From: Kiritimatiellota bacterium
GTDB lineage: Bacteria; Verrucomicrobiota; Kiritimatiellia; RFP12; UBA1067
DNA: 51,336 nt
Direction: 5' to 3'
NCBI GenBank assembly: GCA_009778475.1
Contig: WRJS01000011.1
Location: 1-51,336 of the forward strand
The notes under the pieces are model-generated. The model did no database searches, was not told the origin of the DNA, and was given only the letters and a program-made list of their open reading frames with translations. The first letter of the stretch is position 1, and each line of letters starts with the position of its first letter. Shown piece after piece: positions 16,710-24,497 of this stretch. Made by a program: the position numbers and the translations under genes.

Positions 16710-17348
16710 TCAAGCGCCCCGCCTCTCCTCCCGCCCTTCCGGGGTGAGGTACCAAACCAAGACGCTCTCAACTATAAAGCCAGAAAACACAACGTGAATT
16801 TCATAAACAACAAGGTCTGGCATGGAAGAGGAATAGGGGATGTCATCATAAAAGGAATACTCGAAGTCTCTTTTAAATACGCGGTCGGAAGTCCCCAGAA
16901 GCGCCTCGACCTCTTCACGGCTCATTCCTGCGCGGATTTTTCCCCACTTCCCCGGCAGCGGGTCGGGCATGAATTTTTCAGGCAGACATCCCCAACGCAC
17001 ATCATCCAGGCGTTTGTCCTTTGCCGTGTATCTGACGGTGATATCACGGATTCCTTTATCTGCTGAAGTGGAAATATAGTAGTCATCTATTACAAGGCAT
17101 GTGGAAACAGGAGAATAGGGAATGTCATTCTGCGGAGAATAAGTGAATCTATGCTCAGACCCGCCTCTCTCCGAGAAGTCGGGTAACCCCAAAAGCGTTA
17201 GAACCTCCATTGGCGGCATACTAGCGCGAAACTGCCCGCGATTCGCGGCGCACCCCTGCAGCATGACCGCCGCAAGCGCAACCGCCGACGCGAACCGCAA
17301 CGCCCGCCGGTTCGCCCGCGGCAAATTTTTCTTCTCGTCCATCCTCAT
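16710..17348 (-). CDS. Lipoprotein with two BamE/SmpA-like domains
   Basis: A 212-residue predicted lipoprotein. It has a positively charged start, a short hydrophobic segment and a lipobox ending LQGC. Two similar halves follow: about 38-85 (MPPMEVLTLLGLPDFSE...FTYSPQNDIPYSP) and about 145-195 (MSREEVEALLGTSDRVFK...YSFYDDIPYSS). The 'M..EV..LLG.P' helix followed by beta strands is the SmpA/OmlA (BamE) pattern, here duplicated within one chain. The ATG at 17348 overlaps the permease stop (ATGA), so translation is coupled. It splits the usual permease-GldG pair, which suggests an accessory envelope role; the function is unknown. The N-terminal coding sequence contains the 41-nt repeat also found in the next gene. 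Confidence 0.8.
   Translation of the reverse strand: MRMDEKKNLPRANRRALRFASAVALAAVMLQGCAANRGQFRASMPPMEVLTLLGLPDFSERGGSEHRFTYSPQNDIPYSPVSTCLVIDDYYISTSADKGIRDITVRYTAKDKRLDDVRWGCLPEKFMPDPLPGKWGKIRAGMSREEVEALLGTSDRVFKRDFEYSFYDDIPYSSSMPDLVVYEIHVVFSGFIVESVLVWYLTPEGREERRGA
17284..17324. repeat. 41-nt hairpin repeat in the lipoprotein gene start (copy 2)
   Basis: Contains a perfect 8-bp inverted repeat gcgaaccg/cggttcgc (17290-17297, 17308-17315). It matches 16628-16668 at 39 of 41 positions and lies in the same reading phase relative to the start of its gene. Confidence 0.85.
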
Positions 17349-18082
17349 AGCCTCAGCCCCGCAAGCACCTTCGAGCACACAAACAAAAACAGCACGGTCA
17401 GCGTCACATACAGCAGCACCACGGACGTCGAGACCAGCCCCGTCGAAAAATCGTACACGTGCACCAGCAGCGGCAGCCACGCCATCGTCGCGCGCACCGA
17501 GGGCACCCACGCCAGCACCGCCGCATAGACCGCCACGGGTATCCCGCCGCACAACACCAGCGTCCCCACCGCCGCCAGCGTCTGGTTGCGGAAGCACACC
17601 GACACCATCAGCCCCGCCGCGCACCACACCGCCGCTTGCAGCGTCAGCACCAGCCACGTCATCGCGAACGCCGCCGCGTGAACCGTCTCCGCCATCATCG
17701 CCGAGAGCACCGGCAGCACCACCACCGGCACGAGCATCGCCGCCGACACCGCGAACGTCACCACCGTCAGCGCCGCCAGAAACTTCCCGATGACGAACTC
17801 GCGCTCGCGCACCGGCGCGGACAGCAGCAACTCCACCATCCCCGACGCACGCTCCTCCGCGAGCAGCCGCATCGTGAGCATCGCGCACAGCACCGGCAGC
17901 CACGGCGCGACCGACAGCCCCCAGATGCTCTGCACCTGAAGCACCGTCCCCTCGTAACGCCCCAGCAGGAACACGAACGTCCAGCCGCACACACCCAGAA
18001 ACGCCGTGACGGGCAGGTAGCACGCGAACGAGCCGCCATACGCCCGCACCTCGCGCCGCCATGTCACCCACATCGCGGTCAT
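17345..18082 (-). CDS. ABC-2 type (GldF-like) permease
   Basis: A 245-residue integral membrane protein with about six hydrophobic segments, e.g. around residues 20-40, 55-75, 100-125, 135-165, 168-190 and 220-243. It carries the ABC-2 motif LLAEERASGMVELLLSAPVREREFVIGKFLAAL at about 73-106. This is the membrane partner of the ATPase encoded just upstream, overlapping it by 4 bp. ABC-2 permeases export lipids, polysaccharides or drugs; GldF-type members work with GldG and have no defined substrate. Confidence 0.9.
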   Translation of the reverse strand: MTAMWVTWRREVRAYGGSFACYLPVTAFLGVCGWTFVFLLGRYEGTVLQVQSIWGLSVAPWLPVLCAMLTMRLLAEERASGMVELLLSAPVREREFVIGKFLAALTVVTFAVSAAMLVPVVVLPVLSAMMAETVHAAAFAMTWLVLTLQAAVWCAAGLMVSVCFRNQTLAAVGTLVLCGGIPVAVYAAVLAWVPSVRATMAWLPLLVHVYDFSTGLVSTSVVLLYVTLTVLFLFVCSKVLAGLRL

Positions 18083-18804
18083 GCCTCGCCCTCCTTCCCT
18101 TCGCCGCCCGTAATCTCTTGCTCGATCCGCGCCAGCAACGCGCCGCGCTCATGGCTGCCCACGCGATGCATCCCCGCCACGCGCCCCTTGCGCAGCACCA
18201 GCACGCGCGTACACCACCCCAGCATCTGCGCCACCTCATGCCCCGCCAGCACCACCGCCGTCCGCGCCGACACCGAGGTCAGCACCTCCGCCACCTGCTT
18301 GCGCTGGGGCAGGTCCAGCCCCGCCAACGGGTCATCCAGCAGCAACACCCCCGGGTGCGCCGACAGCGCGTCCGCCAGCCCCACGCGCTTGCGGTAACCG
18401 TGCGACAGCACGCGCATCACCGTGCCCCGCGCCTCGATGAGGCCGCACTGCATCACGACCTCATCCACGCGCCGCCGCACGCGCAGCGACCGCTCCCCGC
18501 GCAGGCGCAAGCGGTACGTCAGGTAATCCTCCACCGTCATGTCGCTGTAGAGCGGGCACTTCTCCGAGAGGTACCCGACACGCCGCCGGTACCGCACGGG
18601 GCGCTCCAGCGTGTCCGTGCCGTCCAGGCGGATGTTGCCCGAGTCCTGCATCATCAGGCACGCCAGCAGGCGCAACAGCGTGGTCTTGCCCGCGCCGTTC
18701 GCCCCGATGACCGCCAGGATCTCGCCCGTCGCGACATCAAACGAAATGCCGCTCAGCGTCTCCTTCAAGCCATACGAAAACGTGATGTCCTTCACTTCAA
18801 GCAT
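18079..18804 (-). CDS. ABC transporter ATP-binding protein (GldA-like)
   Basis: A 241-residue ATPase from ATG 18804, with a possible TTG seven codons upstream at 18825. It has Walker A GANGAGKT (34-41), signature LSHGYRKR (133-140, in place of LSGGQ), Walker B LLLDDPLAGLD and switch histidine H189. Two oddities are visible: the catalytic glutamate after Walker B is Asp (D158), and the signature glycine/glutamine are His/Tyr. Both occur in some ABC-2-type exporters but could slow hydrolysis. It is the first gene of the five-gene Gld-type operon, and the downstream permease overlaps its stop. Repeat-rich DNA lies upstream and no strong promoter is evident. Confidence 0.9.
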   Translation of the reverse strand: MLEVKDITFSYGLKETLSGISFDVATGEILAVIGANGAGKTTLLRLLACLMMQDSGNIRLDGTDTLERPVRYRRRVGYLSEKCPLYSDMTVEDYLTYRLRLRGERSLRVRRRVDEVVMQCGLIEARGTVMRVLSHGYRKRVGLADALSAHPGVLLLDDPLAGLDLPQRKQVAEVLTSVSARTAVVLAGHEVAQMLGWCTRVLVLRKGRVAGMHRVGSHERGALLARIEQEITGGEGKEGEA

Positions 18805-18824
18805 AGTTTTGTCGCTTCGCTCCA

Positions 18825-18948
18825 ATTAGGAATTAGAAATTAGGAATTAGGAATTTGTTGCCCATGTTCCGTCATTCCTAATGTGCAACCCGTCATTCAC
18901 AACTCGCCTTTCCCCATTCCTAATTCCTCATTTCTAATTCCTCATTCC
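18825..18948. repeat. Low-complexity 'aattagga' tract
   Basis: Degenerate direct repeats of aattaggaattag (18825-18855) and its complement attcctaattcctcatttct (18907-18948) flank a short unique piece. The same words fill 20338-20473, so the phosphohexomutase gene is bracketed by them. Confidence 0.8.
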
Positions 18949-18991
18949 TCTCTGCTCACTGAAACGCTCTCAGCGTTTCAGTGAGCAGAGA
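18949..18991. terminator. 20-bp perfect hairpin over the phosphohexomutase stop codon
   Basis: Arms 18949-18968 and 18972-18991 are perfectly complementary (tctctgctcactgaaacgct and its complement) with a 3-nt loop. It includes the last codons and the TGA of the phosphohexomutase. It probably protects or terminates the mRNA 3' end, but no U-run follows on either strand, so intrinsic termination is not certain. Confidence 0.55.
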
Positions 18992-20320
18992 TGTCCGCTC
19001 CGCCAGCAACCCTTCTTCCCTCGCCTCCACGATCAGGCGCAGGTACTGCTCCGTGTTCGACTTGCGCACGTTCAGCCACCCGTCCGCCCACTCCATGCGC
19101 ACCCCGTCGAAATCATACACCGCCGACGGCTCGCCGAACGCCGCCCGCGCCGTGCGTACCACTGCGTCCATCGCCGCGTCCTTCTCCCGCACCACGAAAT
19201 TCATCTCGCCCGAGTTCGCGTAACGCATGATCGGCCGCATCATCTGGCTGAACGTCACGCCGCGCCGCTTCGCCTCCGCCACCGCCTCCAGCACGATGAG
19301 CGCCGCAAGTTCGCCCGAGTCGCAGCAGAAGAAATCGCGGAAGTAATAATGCCCCGCCAGTTCGCCGCCGCACACCGCGCCCGACTCGCGCATCAGCGTC
19401 TTCGCGAACGCATGGCCCACCTTCCACATCACCGTCTTCGCGCCGTCCTCCTCCAGCGTCTCAATCGCGCCGCGCGACATGCGGATGTCATAGATCACCG
19501 TCGCGCCCGGCTCGCGCCGCAGGAACGGCCGCGCGATGACCGGGATCAGGAAATCCGGCTGCACGAACGCGCCCGTCTCATCCACGAACATCACGCGGTC
19601 CCCGTCCCCGTCGAAAATCACCCCGAGGTCCAGCCCCCCCGCCTTCACCGCCGCCATCAGTTGCTCACAGTTCTCCACCTCCAGCGGGTTCGGCGCATGG
19701 TGCGGGAAATTCCCGTCCGGCGTCTCGTTCAGGTAGAGCGGCGCATCGCCCAGCACGTCGCGGATAACCAGCCCCGCCATGCCGTCCGAACAGTCCACCG
19801 CGAAACGCAGACCCGACAAATCCCCCTTGCGCTCGCGCAGCCACGCCACGAACGCATCCCTGTACGCCACCTGCCGCACCTCACTGGAGGGCGAGCGTCC
19901 CCGCGAGCCGCCGCCGTCATCTGGCAACTCCCCCGACCGCACACGCGCCTCAAGTTCGCCCAGCCCCGTGTCATACCCCACCGGCACCGCGCCCGCGACG
20001 GACACCTTCATGCCGTTGCAGTCCGGCGGGTTGTGCGACGCCGTGATCTGCACCGACGCCTCATAGCCCATCTGCGCCGTGAAGAAATAGACCATCGGCG
20101 TCGTCGCCAGCCCCATGTCGTCCACCGCGCAGCCCGACTCCGCAAGCCCGCGGCACAGCGCGTCGCGCACCGCCTCCGACGTCAGCCGCGCATCGCGCCC
20201 CACCAGCACACGCTTCACGCCCAGCACGGACGGCAGCCACCGCCCCACGCGCCACACCGTGTCCAGGTCGAAATCCTTCCCGAACACCCCGCGCATATCG
20301 TTCGCCTTAAAAAATGACAC
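18956..20320 (-). CDS. Phosphomannomutase/phosphoglucomutase (alpha-D-phosphohexomutase)
   Basis: A 454-residue enzyme interconverting hexose 1- and 6-phosphates for polysaccharide or nucleotide-sugar synthesis. All four domains are marked: the phosphoserine loop TASHNPP (93-99, S95), metal loop DGDGDR (237-242), sugar-binding loop GGELAGHYYF (318-327) and phosphate-binding loop RKSNTEQ near 419-425. The start is GTG at 20318-20320 with GGAGG five bases upstream; the upstream cctccttcggagg can fold over that Shine-Dalgarno. Residues 138-145 (GSRGRSPS) are encoded by a perfect copy of dispersed repeat E, in frame, between domains 1 and 2. The gene end is a 20-bp hairpin. Confidence 0.94.
   Translation of the reverse strand: MSFFKANDMRGVFGKDFDLDTVWRVGRWLPSVLGVKRVLVGRDARLTSEAVRDALCRGLAESGCAVDDMGLATTPMVYFFTAQMGYEASVQITASHNPPDCNGMKVSVAGAVPVGYDTGLGELEARVRSGELPDDGGGSRGRSPSSEVRQVAYRDAFVAWLRERKGDLSGLRFAVDCSDGMAGLVIRDVLGDAPLYLNETPDGNFPHHAPNPLEVENCEQLMAAVKAGGLDLGVIFDGDGDRVMFVDETGAFVQPDFLIPVIARPFLRREPGATVIYDIRMSRGAIETLEEDGAKTVMWKVGHAFAKTLMRESGAVCGGELAGHYYFRDFFCCDSGELAALIVLEAVAEAKRRGVTFSQMMRPIMRYANSGEMNFVVREKDAAMDAVVRTARAAFGEPSAVYDFDGVRMEWADGWLNVRKSNTEQYLRLIVEAREEGLLAERTSLLTETLRAFQ
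19885..19910 (-). repeat. Repeat E copy inside the phosphohexomutase coding region
   Basis: All 26 nt match the two copies at 5291-5316 and 5326-5351. The reading frame stays open and codes for GSRGRSPS in what should be a surface loop. Confidence 0.9.
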
Positions 20321-20337
20321 GTTTGCCTCCTTCGGAG

Positions 20338-20473
20338 GAATTGGAAATTAGGAATTAGGAATTAGGAATGAACACCGCACCCACAATCCGTAACCCGTAA
20401 TCTGCACTCCACCATTCTTAATCCCCAATTCCTAATTCCCGATTCCTAATTCCTAATTTCTAATTCCTAATTA
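20338..20473. repeat. Low-complexity 'aattagga' tract
   Basis: Contains ggaattaggaattaggaatg words at 20338-20370 and the complementary cctaattcccgattcctaat words at 20425-20473. Its right-hand end abuts the stop codon of the secreted beta-helix gene, and the left end abuts the Shine-Dalgarno hairpin of the phosphohexomutase. Confidence 0.8.
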
Positions 20474-23400
20474 CATCGTGTCCCGCAGATCGATGATCAC
20501 GGGGTAGGAGCGTTTGAGGTTGTACTTGGCCTTGGGGTTGGCGGGGTCGGCGTAGGGGGAGGGGAGGAGGTAGTGGCCGGCACCGGGGAAGGCGCCGCCT
20601 TGCTGTGTCAGCACGCCCTGGTGCTTGACGGTGGTGGCCTTGGGCTTGGAGCCGCCTTTGCCGTCGGGGACCTCGTCGTACCAGTTGAACGTGCCGCTGA
20701 AGAGGCCGGTCTTGGCGTTGGCGGTGAGGGTGGCGACGGTGGGGTTGCCGGGGGTGAAGACATACAGGCCGGTGCCTTTGTCGAGGAAGGGGGCCTTGGC
20801 TTTGGGGAGGAGGAGGGCGCCTCTGGTGCCTTCGAGGATTTCGACGGCCGACATCCAGTTGCCGGGGGCGGAGGGGTTGCCGATGAAGAATGCCAGCGCT
20901 TGGGCATAGTAGGCGGCGAGGCTGGCGGGCGGGGTGTAGCGGCCGCCGCGCGCGTCAAGCCATATCGAAAAGCGGTCTTCGGTGGCGGGGGCCTTGCCCG
21001 CGGGGGTCTTGCCGGGGTAGTGCCAGAGCGCGCAGCCGCCGAGCGTCCCGTCTGTGTTCAGGTAAAATTCGGAAGACAGGAAACCCTGTTTGCCGTAGAG
21101 CGGGACGAATCCATAGGCCCACGCCTCGCCGAACGCGCCCGTGAACAACACCGCGCTGCCGCTGACGGCGGTGCCGTCGGCGAGTTTTCCGGCGAGTTTG
21201 GCGGAGCCCTTGTCGCTGGCGGTGATGGTGAGGTAGCCGTAGCCTTCGGGGTTGTTTCCGGCATCGCCGCTGTTGTGGATGATGCCACCGTTGGCGAGGA
21301 CAAGGGTGCAGTATTGCTTGCTGTGGGGCGCGAAGTAGGCAACGGCGGCATCCTTGTTCGCGTCGTTCTTGTCGATAAACGGGTTGCGCTGCACGATTAT
21401 GTTGTGGGTGCCGTTTAACCCGCCGTAGGTGTATTGCCACTGGCTCCACGGGAAGAAGCCGTCGATCTCCAGGCAGAGCGTTTGCCCTTTGGCCGTTTTC
21501 GCCTCGACAACGAACTGGCCGCCGCCGGACCATGTGCTTTCGGAGAACGAGGGGACGGCGAAGGAGAAGGTGCCGTCGGCGGTGGTGGCTTTGGCGGTGA
21601 TTTTGCCGGATGCGGAAATCGTCGCGGTGAAAGCGCCGTTCATATTGCCGTCGCTGTCCTGTACATATCCGTTGAAGGTGCCGACGACGCTCGCGGGGAG
21701 GGGCTGGACAGTCATGGGGGGGGAGGTGACGGAGGTTTTCTTCTTGGGGTCGGCGAGGGAGGTGGCGGTGACGGTGGCGCCGACGTAGGTGCCGGCCTTG
21801 GTGGGGATGCCGGTGACCTGCCCCGTGGCGGGGTTGATCTTCAGGCCGGGGGGGAGTTTGGCCGCGCTGAACTTGACGGGGCGGGCGGCGTCGTTGACGA
21901 AGATGTCCACGGTGAGGGGGACGCCGACCATGGCCCAGTTGGATTTCTTGCCGACGGTGACCTCGGGGGGCTCGCAGTCGGCCTTGTAGCGGAAGCGGGC
22001 GACGTAGGCGGTGGTCTGCGCGGGGGCGACCTTGATGGTGGGGGTGGAGAACACGTCGCCGTCGCTGCTGGTCCATTCGAGGAAGAGGGCGTCCTTGTGG
22101 GGCTTGGCGGTGAGGGTGACGGGCTTGCCGTTGACGACGGCCGCGCCGCTGGAGACGTCGCCGGGGCCGTCGGCGAAGGGGAGCGCGACGGTGGCGGCGT
22201 CGGCCGAGGCCCAGCAGGCGTTGAACACGGTGGTCGCGTCCACGCGGGTGGAGGCGGTGATGGGGCGGCCGAGCAGGCCGGGGCACCAGCCGAGGAAGAT
22301 GTGGCCGTCGCGGACGGGGGCGGCGGGGAAGTGGTAGTTGTCGCCGTACCACACCCATGCGGTGGTGGTGGTGCCGCCGCCGGGGAAGGCGCCGCCGTTG
22401 GCGTCGAAGGTAATCTGGAAGTTGTTGCGCTCGTACGCGCCCATGTCCACGGTGCCGACGATGCGGAAGCCGCCGTCGAGGTCGTATTTGCCGTCGGGGG
22501 CGTAGGCGTTGTCCCCGGCGTTGATGCAGGGGGAGTCGGGTCGGAGGCCGAAGTCGTAGGAGGGGTCGTAGAATTTGGGGTCGAGGGCGATGTTGCCGTC
22601 GCCGCTGAGCCCGGTGGAGCAGGAGTGGCGGAAGGTGGAGGAAGCGTGGTTGTCGATGGACGTGCCGTCGGAGAGGGTGTTGCCCCAGACGATGGAGTTG
22701 TACACCGTGGCGTTGTACACGCCGCCGGCCTCGCCGGAGGCCGAGTTGTTGGCGACGGTGCAGTTGTAGAGTTTGCCGAAAACCGTGCCGCCGCCGACCC
22801 GCGCGCTGTTGCGGAAGAGGAGGCAGTTGGAGAGGGTCCCGTAACGGTCCGCGCCGCCGATGTCCGCCGTGTTGTAGGAGAGTACGCAGTTGTGGAGTGC
22901 GCTGGATTGCGCGCCGCCGCCGGAGTACGCCGTGTTGTAATTGATGTAGCAGTTGGTGAGCGTGCAGTCATAAGCCCCGCCGCCCCACAACTGCGCCGTG
23001 TTTTGTGAGAGGATGCACTCAGTGAGGGTGCAGGCGTAGGCGCCGCCGCCGTGGGTGTTCGCCCCGGTTGTCGAGTTCCAGTATATCTCACAGTAGTTGA
23101 GCGTGCAGCCGGATGCGCCGCCGCCGTTGGTGGCCTTGTTACCATAAAGGACGCAGTCGTTGAGGGTGCCGCCCCACGCGCCGCCGCCGTTGCCGTCCGA
23201 ATTCCCGTTCTGCAGGGTGAAGCCGGTGAGGACGGTGGCGTTCGGCTTGCCCTCCTCGCCCAGCGTGGCGCAGCGCCCGGCGTTGTTGCCGTCGATGAAG
23301 GTCGCGTTCGGGCCGTTGACGCTCTGGATGGTGATGGCCTTGTTGGCGGTGGAGATGGGCGCGTAGGTGCCGTCGGCCACGATGACGGTGTCGCCCTTCT

Positions 23401-23569
23401 TGGCGAGGTTGACCGCGGCCTGGAGGGTGCGCTTGGCGGTGGCGGCGGAGGTGCCCTTCCCGCTGTCGTCAGGGCGGCTCGCGTCTGCGTAATAGGTCGC
23501 GGCGCGGGCCGCGGTCGTCATCGTCACTGCCGCCATCGCGGCGGTCATCAATCGAATGGTCGTTCTCAT
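20471..23569 (-). CDS. Large secreted beta-helix protein with InlB-type and Ig-like modules
   Basis: A 1032-residue exported protein. It has a signal peptide (about 1-23, ending ARA) and a right-handed parallel beta-helix of pectate-lyase type (about 24-380, starting YYADASRPDDSGKGTSAATAKRTLQAAV, with recurring 'NC.i..N.A..GGGa' turns). An InlB B-repeat-like module follows (about 385-470, ITFDANGG...FLGW), then a putative Ig domain (about 545-635, LPPGLKINPATGQVTGIPTKAGTY), then a C-terminal region (640-1032) of unassigned repeated beta modules ending IDLRDTM. Such proteins are usually cell-surface or secreted and bind or degrade polysaccharide, but no catalytic residues can be named. It stands alone between repeat-rich gaps. 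Confidence 0.85.
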   Translation of the reverse strand: MRTTIRLMTAAMAAVTMTTAARAATYYADASRPDDSGKGTSAATAKRTLQAAVNLAKKGDTVIVADGTYAPISTANKAITIQSVNGPNATFIDGNNAGRCATLGEEGKPNATVLTGFTLQNGNSDGNGGGAWGGTLNDCVLYGNKATNGGGASGCTLNYCEIYWNSTTGANTHGGGAYACTLTECILSQNTAQLWGGGAYDCTLTNCYINYNTAYSGGGAQSSALHNCVLSYNTADIGGADRYGTLSNCLLFRNSARVGGGTVFGKLYNCTVANNSASGEAGGVYNATVYNSIVWGNTLSDGTSIDNHASSTFRHSCSTGLSGDGNIALDPKFYDPSYDFGLRPDSPCINAGDNAYAPDGKYDLDGGFRIVGTVDMGAYERNNFQITFDANGGAFPGGGTTTTAWVWYGDNYHFPAAPVRDGHIFLGWCPGLLGRPITASTRVDATTVFNACWASADAATVALPFADGPGDVSSGAAVVNGKPVTLTAKPHKDALFLEWTSSDGDVFSTPTIKVAPAQTTAYVARFRYKADCEPPEVTVGKKSNWAMVGVPLTVDIFVNDAARPVKFSAAKLPPGLKINPATGQVTGIPTKAGTYVGATVTATSLADPKKKTSVTSPPMTVQPLPASVVGTFNGYVQDSDGNMNGAFTATISASGKITAKATTADGTFSFAVPSFSESTWSGGGQFVVEAKTAKGQTLCLEIDGFFPWSQWQYTYGGLNGTHNIIVQRNPFIDKNDANKDAAVAYFAPHSKQYCTLVLANGGIIHNSGDAGNNPEGYGYLTITASDKGSAKLAGKLADGTAVSGSAVLFTGAFGEAWAYGFVPLYGKQGFLSSEFYLNTDGTLGGCALWHYPGKTPAGKAPATEDRFSIWLDARGGRYTPPASLAAYYAQALAFFIGNPSAPGNWMSAVEILEGTRGALLLPKAKAPFLDKGTGLYVFTPGNPTVATLTANAKTGLFSGTFNWYDEVPDGKGGSKPKATTVKHQGVLTQQGGAFPGAGHYLLPSPYADPANPKAKYNLKRSYPVIIDLRDTM

Positions 23570-23707
23570 TGTATGATTCTCTTTTTGTAAGGTGGTTGCT
23601 AATGATAGCGCATCCGGCGGGAGGGCGCAAGGGGGAAATTTAGAGGGGTGAACCGGGAGCGCAAGGCTTCCGCCTTGCCAATGGGGGACTTGGGGATGCT
23701 GAGGGGG

Positions 23708-23827
23708 CAGTTTGGATTTTTCGACTGAGGGCGATTGAAACCGACTGATGGCGACGGAAACCGGTTTTGTTCGACATTACTCGGTTCCAGTCGCCATCAG
23801 TCGGTTCCAGTCGAAAAATCCAAACTG
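23708..23827. repeat. 120-bp inverted repeat of family G
   Basis: The outer 20 bp (cagtttggatttttcgactg at 23708-23727) recur as a perfect inverted copy at 23808-23827. Inside are imperfect copies of the word accgactgatggcgac. It separates the beta-helix gene from the coiled-coil gene. The rest of 23570-23839 shows no gene. Confidence 0.85.
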
Positions 23828-23839
23828 TCCCCGTCATCC

Positions 23840-24340
23840 CTACTGGACAACAATCAGGGAGATGCCCGATCCCGACCCCTTGGTGATTGTCTTCACCTGC
23901 AACGGGCGCGGCGCGGGGACAGGTGCCGCCGCGACGCGGGTTTCATTCGTCTCCCCGCCCGGCGGCGGCGCGGCTTCCGCGACCTCCGCCTCCACCACCG
24001 TCGCGTCAGCGTTCAGCGACTGCACGATCTCCTGCACGCGCGCCGCCTTGCTCCGCTCCTGCGCCGCCGTGCGCCGGTCATGCCGCACGGACATCGAGAA
24101 CGCGCCCAGTATCCCGCCCACCAGCAGGCAGATGATCGAGGAGAGCGCCACGGACGACAGCCGCATGGTCATGCGCCCGTCCTGCCCGATACGCAGCTCG
24201 CCCTCCGCCTTCACGCGCTCACGCATCGCCTCCAGACGCTCCTGCTCCAGCGCGATGCGCTCCCGCACCAGCGTCAACTTCTCCTGCTCGATTTTCCATT
24301 CCATCCGCGAAAGCTCGCCGTCATCCGCCTGCCCGTCCAT
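23840..24340 (-). CDS. Hypothetical coiled-coil membrane protein
   Basis: A 166-residue protein of no recognised family. Residues 12-50 form a charged coiled coil (MEWKIEQEKLTLVRERIALE). One membrane helix follows (about 67-88, SSVALSSIICLLVGGILGAF), and the outer or periplasmic part is short and Ala/Glu/Pro-rich. The start at 24340 is supported by GGAGG five bases upstream; a longer upstream frame lacks support. The topology suggests a bitopic scaffold or sensor; function unknown. Confidence 0.7.
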   Translation of the reverse strand: MDGQADDGELSRMEWKIEQEKLTLVRERIALEQERLEAMRERVKAEGELRIGQDGRMTMRLSSVALSSIICLLVGGILGAFSMSVRHDRRTAAQERSKAARVQEIVQSLNADATVVEAEVAEAAPPPGGETNETRVAAAPVPAPRPLQVKTITKGSGSGISLIVVQ

Positions 24341-24379
24341 AAACACCTCCGGTCCACCTGATAATGCACAGTGGGATAT

Positions 24380-24385
24380 AGTATA
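24380..24385 (-). promoter_or_regulatory. Possible -10 box for the coiled-coil membrane protein
   Basis: TATACT on the minus strand, 40 bp before the start codon. The -35 at 17 bp spacing (TTTCAG) is weak. Confidence 0.35.
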
Positions 24386-24497
24386 GACCAAACGCGCCCG
24401 CCCTGAAACAACAAAGTGAGTTAAGAGCGGCGGGTTTTTAACCAAGGCCAACAGAGGGGAGGCGGGGAAGAGTCCTATCCTTCCTTCACGGCGATGC

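Noticed and set aside
23640..23837. 65-residue minus-strand frame after the beta-helix gene
   Set aside because: It is a translation of the 120-bp inverted repeat and neighbouring low-complexity DNA.
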